Part shown: one piece after another, positions 59,470 through 64,000 of the stretch | How positions within the stretch are numbered: position 1 is the first letter of the stretch | How the letters are laid out: the number at the start of each line of letters is the position of its first letter | Assembly: GCA_029979265.1 (NCBI GenBank) | Contig: JAPOHW010000006.1 | Coordinates: forward strand, 1-64,000 | Length of the DNA stretch: 64,000 bases | Direction of reading: 5' to 3' | From: Actinomycetota bacterium | Lineage (GTDB): Bacteria; Actinomycetota; Acidimicrobiia; Acidimicrobiales; Aldehydirespiratoraceae | Notes under the pieces: generated by a model | The model's database searches: none | The model's input: the letters and a program-made list of their open reading frames with translations, nothing else | What the model was told of the DNA's origin: nothing | Translations under genes and position numbers: made by a program

Positions 59470-59848
59470 TGCGCACACACGTTCCCGCATTGGCCAGCAG
59501 GTCGGCCCGCAGCGCATCGTGGGCCGGCGTTCCGAGCTCGAGGTAGCGGTCACACAACCTGTTCACGAGTGCGTCGGCGTCATCGTCGATCTCGGCTTCA
59601 CCGTCGATCCGAACCCAGTACACCGGTTCGGCAACCTCAGCGCTGACGAGCACCGAGACACGGGGATCGGCTTCGAGTTGTGCGACCTTCGGCCGATCGG
59701 GACGCGAGAAGATCTCGATCGACGAACCGTTCCAGTCGAACCAGACCGGTACTGCCTGGGGGTAGGGGTCGCCGTGGCGGACGACCGTCGCAAGGCGCGC
59801 CCCTCGAAGGAACTCGTGACCGGACGGTGGCAGCTCATCGATGCGCAT
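59429..59848 (-). CDS. FMN/F420-binding split-barrel (pyridoxamine oxidase-like) protein
   Basis: The 139-residue protein is a split beta-barrel of the PNPOx/FDOR group: RGARLATVVRHGDPYPQAVP, FDWNGSSIEIFSRPD and DGEAEIDDDADALVNRLC. These enzymes bind FMN, F420 or haem; F420 is plausible given fbiC in the same genome region. ATG 59848 has TACGGT six bases upstream. Confidence 0.8.
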   Translation of the reverse strand: MRIDELPPSGHEFLRGARLATVVRHGDPYPQAVPVWFDWNGSSIEIFSRPDRPKVAQLEADPRVSVLVSAEVAEPVYWVRIDGEAEIDDDADALVNRLCDRYLELGTPAHDALRADLLANAGTCVRITIRPRQFHHFVS

Positions 59849-59854
59849 GGCGGC

Positions 59855-59860
59855 ACCGTA
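59855..59860 (-). promoter_or_regulatory. Minus-10 hexamer of split-barrel gene (leaderless)
   Basis: TACGGT on the minus strand ends six bases before the ATG at 59848. Confidence 0.5.
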
Positions 59861-59872
59861 GACCCCGGACGC

Positions 59873-59902
59873 GGCGAAGGGGGGCTGTCGCCCCCCTTCG
59901 CC
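59873..59902 (-). terminator. Strong hairpin after ferredoxin gene
   Basis: Perfect 13-base arms GGCGAAGGGGGGC / GCCCCCCTTCGCC enclose a TGTC loop, 30 bases past the ferredoxin stop. A second hairpin CTGATC-GAAAA-GATCAG (59919-59935) overlaps the stop codon. No T-run follows. Confidence 0.7.
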
Positions 59903-59931
59903 TGCGATCTGGACTCAGCTGATCGAAAAGA

Positions 59932-60165
59932 TCAGACCTCGATGAAGATGCACTCGCCGGGGCACTCCTCGGCGGATTCGATCGTGGCCTCTTCCTGGCC
60001 AGCCGGCACGACGGCGAGACCCTCCGGTCCACCCGGATCCGAGAAGATCTTGTCGCCTTCCTTCACGTAGGCCAGCCCATCATCGAGCAACGTGAAAACG
60101 TCGGGGGCGATCTCCTCGCACAGTCCGTCTCCGGTGCAGAGATCCTGGTCGATCCAAACCTTCAT
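59932..60165 (-). CDS. Single-cluster ferredoxin (3Fe-4S or 4Fe-4S)
   Basis: The 77-residue acidic protein has the motif CTGDGLC (residues 10-16) and CPGEC (near 68-72), binding one cluster. Asp13 occupies the place of the missing Cys, as in 3Fe-4S ferredoxins. The family feeds electrons to cytochromes P450 and other oxidoreductases; none is adjacent. TACACT (60227-60232, minus strand) could be its minus-10, giving a leader of about 55 bases. Confidence 0.9.
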   Translation of the reverse strand: MKVWIDQDLCTGDGLCEEIAPDVFTLLDDGLAYVKEGDKIFSDPGGPEGLAVVPAGQEEATIESAEECPGECIFIEV

Positions 60166-60350
60166 GTGCGTTTCATCCTCACACTTCGATGCTCACCCAA
60201 CCCTCGGGCTCGCGGAGTCGCTCCAGAGTGTATCGGCGGACGGGGGCCTCTCACGACACGGGCGATGCACGATCTGTCATCCTCGGTGACGGCGCAGTGC
60301 GGTCCTGCGCTTGCGTCTCGCAGCGCTGCCCAGAAGGATGTCGCCCGGTC

Positions 60351-60356
60351 TAGGGT
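60351..60356 (+). promoter_or_regulatory. Minus-10 hexamer of arc
   Basis: TAGGGT lies 29 bases before the GTG at 60386; the leader would contain GGAGG. Confidence 0.45.
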
Positions 60357-60385
60357 GAGGCCGCATCGGACGAACGGAGGGTTCC

Positions 60386-62125
60386 GTGGACGACCAGAGC
60401 GCAGAGGCAGAGATCAACCGCTTGCGGATGGTCGCCGCCGGGCTGGAAGACGAAGTCACTGCCCTGCGCCGGCGCCTCCAGGATTCACCGAAGCGGGTCC
60501 GAACGCTCGAGGAGCGCCTGATGGAGACAAAGGGCCAGCTGGCGCAGGCCGTCTCACAGAACGAGAAACTCTCCTACACGCTGCGAGAGGCCCGCGAGCA
60601 CATCGCAACATTGCGTGACGAAGTCGACAAGCTCACCCAGCCGCCATCGGGGTATGGAACCGTTCTCGGAATCAACGACGACGAAACCATCGACGTGCAC
60701 GCCGGTGGTCGCAAGATGCGGGTTGCCGTTCAGCCCGACCTGCGCGGCACCCTCGAACGCGGTCAGGAAGTGGTCCTCAACGAGTCGTTTAATGTCGTGC
60801 TGGCCCGAGGCCATGAGCGCACCGGCGAGGTCGCCACCATTAAGGAGTTGTTGGACGACGGTGTGCGGGCGACCGTCGTCGGGCGTGCCGACGAGAACCG
60901 TGTGGTCGACCTCAGCGATGCAGTGCGGGCTGCGCCACTGCGCTCCGGCGACACCGTCCTGATCGAGCCCCGCGCCGGCATCGTCCTCGAGCGGCTCCCT
61001 CGACCCGAGGTCGAGGACCTCGTCCTCGAGGAGGTACCCGACGTGTCGTACGCCGACGTGGGTGGACTCGATGTCCAGATCGAGCAGATCACCGATGCCG
61101 TCGAGTTGCCCTTCCTTCACCAGGCGCTCTTCGCCGAGTACGACCTTCCCGCTCCCAAGGGAATTCTGTTGTACGGGCCCCCTGGCTGTGGCAAGACGCT
61201 GATCGCAAAAGCGGTCGCGAACAGCCTCGCAAAGAAGGTCGCCGAGGTGTCGGGCGGCGACGAGGCCCGAAGCTTCTTTCTCAACATCAAGGGCCCTGAG
61301 CTTCTGAACAAATATGTCGGTGAGACCGAGCGCCAGATCCGGCTCGTGTTCCAACGTGCTCGCGAGAAGAGCGAGGAGGGGTGGCCGGTCATTGTGTTCT
61401 TCGACGAGATGGAGTCCTTGTTCCGCACCCGAGGGAGCGGCATCAGCTCCGACATCGAGTCCACGATCGTTCCGCAACTTCTGGCCGAGATCGACGGTGT
61501 CGAAACACTCCGCAACGTGATCGTCATCGGTGCGTCCAATCGCGAGGACCTCATCGACCCCGCAATTCTGCGCCCCGGTCGCCTCGATGTGAAGATCAAG
61601 ATCGAACGCCCCGACGAGGAAGCAGCCTCGTCGATCTTCGGTCGCTATCTCACCGCCGACCTTCCGATCGATGCCGGGATGGTCGAGACGATCGGGGGTG
61701 GCGATCCCGACAAGGCGGTGAGGGCGATGATCGAGGAGACCGTTCGGGAGATGTACCGGGACGACGACGCCAACCGATTCCTGGAAGTCACCTATCAGAA
61801 CGGGGACAAGGAAGTCATGTTCTTCAAGGACTTCAGTTCCGGTGCCATGATCGAAAACATCGTCCGTCGCGGCAAGAAACTCGCAATCAAACGGCAGATC
61901 GCCACCGGCAGTCGCGGGATCCGAACCGACGACCTCCTGACCTCCATTCGCCAAGAGTTCAAGGAGCATGAGGACCTTCCCAACACGACCAACCCGGACG
62001 ACTGGGCAAAGATCTCGGGCAAGAAGGGTGAGCGAATCGTCTATGTGCGGACGCTGATCAGCAACGATGACGATGCTGGGGGCGGAAAGTCGATCGACTC
62101 CGTGACAACCGGCCAATACCTCTAG
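60386..62125 (+). CDS. arc: Proteasome-associated AAA ATPase (ARC/Mpa)
   Basis: The 579-residue hexameric unfoldase recruits Pup-tagged proteins and threads them into the 20S proteasome. It has an N-terminal coiled coil (about residues 4-85) that binds Pup, OB-fold segments, then the AAA domain: [13 protein letters not shown] (Walker A), [12 protein letters not shown] (Walker B), [20 protein letters not shown]. It ends with GQYL, the proteasome gate-opening tail. GTG 60386 has GGAGG five bases upstream. dop, pup and prcBA do not follow; an amino-acid transporter does. Confidence 0.97.
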   Translation: MDDQSAEAEINRLRMVAAGLEDEVTALRRRLQDSPKRVRTLEERLMETKGQLAQAVSQNEKLSYTLREAREHIATLRDEVDKLTQPPSGYGTVLGINDDETIDVHAGGRKMRVAVQPDLRGTLERGQEVVLNESFNVVLARGHERTGEVATIKELLDDGVRATVVGRADENRVVDLSDAVRAAPLRSGDTVLIEPRAGIVLERLPRPEVEDLVLEEVPDVSYADVGGLDVQIEQITDAVELPFLHQALFAEYDLPAPKGILLYGPPGCGKTLIAKAVANSLAKKVAEVSGGDEARSFFLNIKGPELLNKYVGETERQIRLVFQRAREKSEEGWPVIVFFDEMESLFRTRGSGISSDIESTIVPQLLAEIDGVETLRNVIVIGASNREDLIDPAILRPGRLDVKIKIERPDEEAASSIFGRYLTADLPIDAGMVETIGGGDPDKAVRAMIEETVREMYRDDDANRFLEVTYQNGDKEVMFFKDFSSGAMIENIVRRGKKLAIKRQIATGSRGIRTDDLLTSIRQEFKEHEDLPNTTNPDDWAKISGKKGERIVYVRTLISNDDDAGGGKSIDSVTTGQYL

Positions 62126-62206
62126 CGAACGCCGCAGATCGTCTCCACACGACCCGGGCACCGGGGCGCAGCAGGCCGTCCGGTTTCGTCGTCCGATTCT
62201 GGCGAC

Positions 62207-62212
62207 TATCCT
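62207..62212 (+). promoter_or_regulatory. Minus-10 hexamer of amino-acid ABC operon
   Basis: TATCCT; transcription would start near 62219, where GTCCC-GAGC-GGGAC forms a small hairpin at the very 5-prime end of the leader. Confidence 0.45.
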
Positions 62213-62252
62213 CGGCCCGTCCCGAGCGGGACAACACTGGAGGAATACAACT

Positions 62253-63374
62253 ATGCGCAAGGACTTCTTGCTCCGGCTTCTGGCCGTCATTCTCGGATTC
62301 ACTCTCGTTGCCGCTGCATGCAGCGATGACGACGGTGACGGTGGTGACGCAGCGGCTGACGACGCAGCTGACGACAGCAGCGACGACACCGTCGAGGCAA
62401 CGCAGGGCGACAGCGACCTGCTTGTCGAGATCCAGGACCGTGGCGAACTCAACTGCGGTGTCTCGACCGTCTCGATCGGCTTCGCCGTTCAGGACTCCGA
62501 CGGCATCTACCAGGGCTTCGACGCCGACTTCTGTCGTGCGACAGCGGTGGCGATCCTCGGCGATGCCGAGGCGATCAACATCATCGGCCTGACGGCTGCG
62601 GAGCGCTTCACCGCCGTTCAGACCGGTCAGGTCGACCTGCTCCATCGCAACACCACCTGGACCCAGAGCCGTGACTCCGACGTCGGTATGGACTTCGGTC
62701 CCACGACGTACTTCGACGGTCAGCAGTTGATGGCCCGAGCAAGCGACGGCTTCTCGAACGCCAGTGGTGTTGCCGACATCGACGGTGCAGTCGTGTGCAC
62801 CAACGCAGGCACCACGACCGAAAAGAACATCGCCGAGGCTGCGGACCTGCTGGGTATCACCATCACGCTCAACACGTTCGAAGACTTCGACATCGTCACG
62901 CAGAACTTCATCGACGGCGCGTGTGACGTCATCACCACCGACGGCTCCGGCCTCGTCGGGCGGAAGGCCGAACAGCAGCCCGCCGGTGAGGAGTGGGTCA
63001 TCTTCCCGGGTGCTCCGATTTCCAAGGAGCCGCTCGGCCCGACCTACGGCCAGAACCAGTCCCGCTTCGCGGACGTCGTCAACTGGACCGTGTACGCAAT
63101 GCTCATCGCTGATGAGTACGGCGTGAACCAGGCCAACGTCGACAGCTTCCTCGATGCCGAGGGCGAGCTCGGCCGAATCCTCGGTGTCGGTGACGACGAG
63201 GTGCAGTCCGCCATGGGCATTGCCCCGGACGCCTTCTACCAGGTCATCAAGCAGGTTGGTTCCTACAGCGACCTGTGGGAGCGTCACCTCGCGCCACTCG
63301 GTCTGACCCTCGAGGGCACAGTCAACGATCTGCACACCAACGGCGGTCTCATGTACCCGCCGCCGGCGCGCTGA
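62253..63374 (+). CDS. aapJ: Polar amino-acid ABC transporter, substrate-binding lipoprotein
   Basis: The 373-residue protein has a lipobox (LVAAACSD, Cys23) followed by an Asp-rich flexible linker of about 25 residues. The solute-binding fold then runs with VSIGFAVQDSDGIYQGFDAD, LTAAERFTAVQTGQVDLLHR and YEGVNQ-like late segments. It resembles the general L-amino-acid binder AapJ; the ligand is inferred. ATG 62253 has GGAGG nine bases upstream. A strong hairpin separates it from the permease gene. Confidence 0.9.
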   Translation: MRKDFLLRLLAVILGFTLVAAACSDDDGDGGDAAADDAADDSSDDTVEATQGDSDLLVEIQDRGELNCGVSTVSIGFAVQDSDGIYQGFDADFCRATAVAILGDAEAINIIGLTAAERFTAVQTGQVDLLHRNTTWTQSRDSDVGMDFGPTTYFDGQQLMARASDGFSNASGVADIDGAVVCTNAGTTTEKNIAEAADLLGITITLNTFEDFDIVTQNFIDGACDVITTDGSGLVGRKAEQQPAGEEWVIFPGAPISKEPLGPTYGQNQSRFADVVNWTVYAMLIADEYGVNQANVDSFLDAEGELGRILGVGDDEVQSAMGIAPDAFYQVIKQVGSYSDLWERHLAPLGLTLEGTVNDLHTNGGLMYPPPAR

Positions 63375-63398
63375 TCCGCTCGGTACGAACACATCCCG

Positions 63399-63436
63399 AA
63401 CGCACCTCCGGGTCGAAACCGGCCCGGAGGTGCGTT
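63399..63436 (+). terminator. Hairpin between binding-protein and permease genes
   Basis: Perfect 14-base arms AACGCACCTCCGGG / CCCGGAGGTGCGTT enclose a 10-base loop, 24 bases after the stop, ending in TTT. Such partial terminators commonly keep binding-protein mRNA in excess of permease mRNA. Confidence 0.75.
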
Positions 63437-63533
63437 TGGACACCTTGGTCACGTTGCCGGGCGGCCGTGACCGGTGCGATGCCACCAGACGTGGCGTCGC
63501 GCGTCTGACAGAGCTGTCTTGGGGGGCTTCTCG

Positions 63534-64000
63534 GTGACCGACACACAACCGTCACTTCAGGTCGCTGCGTCGGCCAAGCCGCCCTTCTACCGTGATGCAA
63601 CCGTCGTCAAGTGGCTGGTTCAGGTCGCGACGCTTGCGGTGACGCTCTTCGCCATCGCCTTCCTCGTTCGTGAGGCGGGTGACAGTCTGCGGGCAAAATC
63701 GATCCAGACCGGCTTCGGCTTTCTCGAGGTCGATCCCGCCATCTCACTGGGCGAGGGCATCGACACCGACCCGGCAACCGGCGGGCGCGCCCTCTGGGTC
63801 GGCATGGTCAACACCATTCGGATGGCCATTGCGGGCATTGCTCTCGCCACCATTCTCGGCACGCTGATCGGGATCGGTCGCCTCTCCAGCAACTGGCTCG
63901 TGGCCAAACTGGCCAGTGCATTCATTGAGTACATGCGGAACATTCCGCTTCTCGTGCACATCATTTTGTTCTTCGTGACCATCGCCGTGGTGTTCCCGGA
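63534..64000 (+). CDS. aapQ: Amino-acid ABC permease, 3-prime truncated by window edge
   Basis: GTG 63534 (G-run GGGGGG seven bases upstream) opens a frame that runs to the window end, 155 codons. It has a first membrane helix (VATLAVTLFAIAFLV), a long periplasmic loop, and the HisM/GlnP permease pattern: GMVNTIRMAIAGIALATILG, LIGIGRLSSNWLVAKL, and EYMRNIPLLVHIILF. This is the AapQ-type first permease of the operon begun by the binding protein. The partner permease and ATPase must lie downstream. Confidence 0.85.
   Translation, partial: MTDTQPSLQVAASAKPPFYRDATVVKWLVQVATLAVTLFAIAFLVREAGDSLRAKSIQTGFGFLEVDPAISLGEGIDTDPATGGRALWVGMVNTIRMAIAGIALATILGTLIGIGRLSSNWLVAKLASAFIEYMRNIPLLVHIILFFVTIAVVFP

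Overview
The window is high-GC, densely packed DNA from an actinobacterium. Supporting genes are a proteasome ATPase (ARC/Mpa type, C-terminus QYL) near a TrmI tRNA methyltransferase, a fused F0 synthase (FbiC), a DivIVA-domain protein, an LCP cell-wall protein, DUF3151 and DUF4916 proteins, a HelZ-like SNF2 helicase and MenB. A deep-branching group such as Acidimicrobiia is my inference from the mixture; no rRNA or tRNA gene is present to test it. I saw no phage, insertion sequence, integrase or CRISPR array. This reads as core chromosome.

Layout. 1-7.2 kb: end of an MFS transporter, an Lrp/AsnC regulator divergent from alanine dehydrogenase, a PLP fold-III enzyme, an amidohydrolase, a nucleoside deoxyribosyltransferase-like protein, a geranylgeranyl-reductase-type flavoprotein and a DUF4916 protein. 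7.4-14.9 kb: ung, then a leftward run LCP - APH-like kinase - menB - rluE-like, then rightward M23 peptidase, DivIVA-domain protein and PfkB kinase, then a leftward J-domain protein. 15.1-22.4 kb: membrane pyrophosphatase, 5-formyl-THF cyclo-ligase and a potassium operon trkA-trkH-trkH joined by 4-base overlaps. 22.4-29.9 kb: M18 aminopeptidase divergent from gltB-gltD, with gltD broken by an in-frame TAG. 29.9-37.6 kb: glycosyltransferase, zinc-ribbon protein, an 800-base stretch without a convincing gene, GDPD, SirB1-like protein, pyruvate kinase, DUF3151-mobA, RNase D and a small acidic protein. 37.6-54.1 kb is almost all leftward: ClC protein, Cys-rich protein, LOG protein, HxlR-fbiC, SLH-CAP secreted protein, SNF2 helicase with a small partner, tkt-tal, and a FIST pair. 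54.2-64 kb is mostly rightward: TetR, a degenerate PBP4-like protein with a LON-N protein, three small membrane/charged proteins, trmI, a lipoprotein protease, leftward FMN-barrel and ferredoxin genes, arc, and the start of an amino-acid ABC operon cut by the window edge.

How the genes connect. ald, gltBD and the amino-acid transporter handle amino nitrogen. pyk, tkt and tal are central carbon steps. hppA, trkAHH and clc handle ions. fbiC makes the F420 chromophore, and the FMN-barrel protein could use F420 or FMN. LCP, M23, DivIVA, PBP4-like and SLH-CAP proteins belong to the envelope.

The strongest window-wide signal is expression style. About nineteen genes have a TANNNT hexamer ending 6 to 8 bases before an ATG or GTG and no Shine-Dalgarno sequence, the arrangement expected of leaderless mRNAs. 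I used this to choose several starts. Other points of note are the interrupted gltD, a 14-base direct repeat between the aminopeptidase and gltB, a PBP4 homologue lacking catalytic residues, four convergent gene pairs sharing stop codons inside CTAG, and the gene-less stretch with three evenly spaced DnaA-box-like 9-mers.
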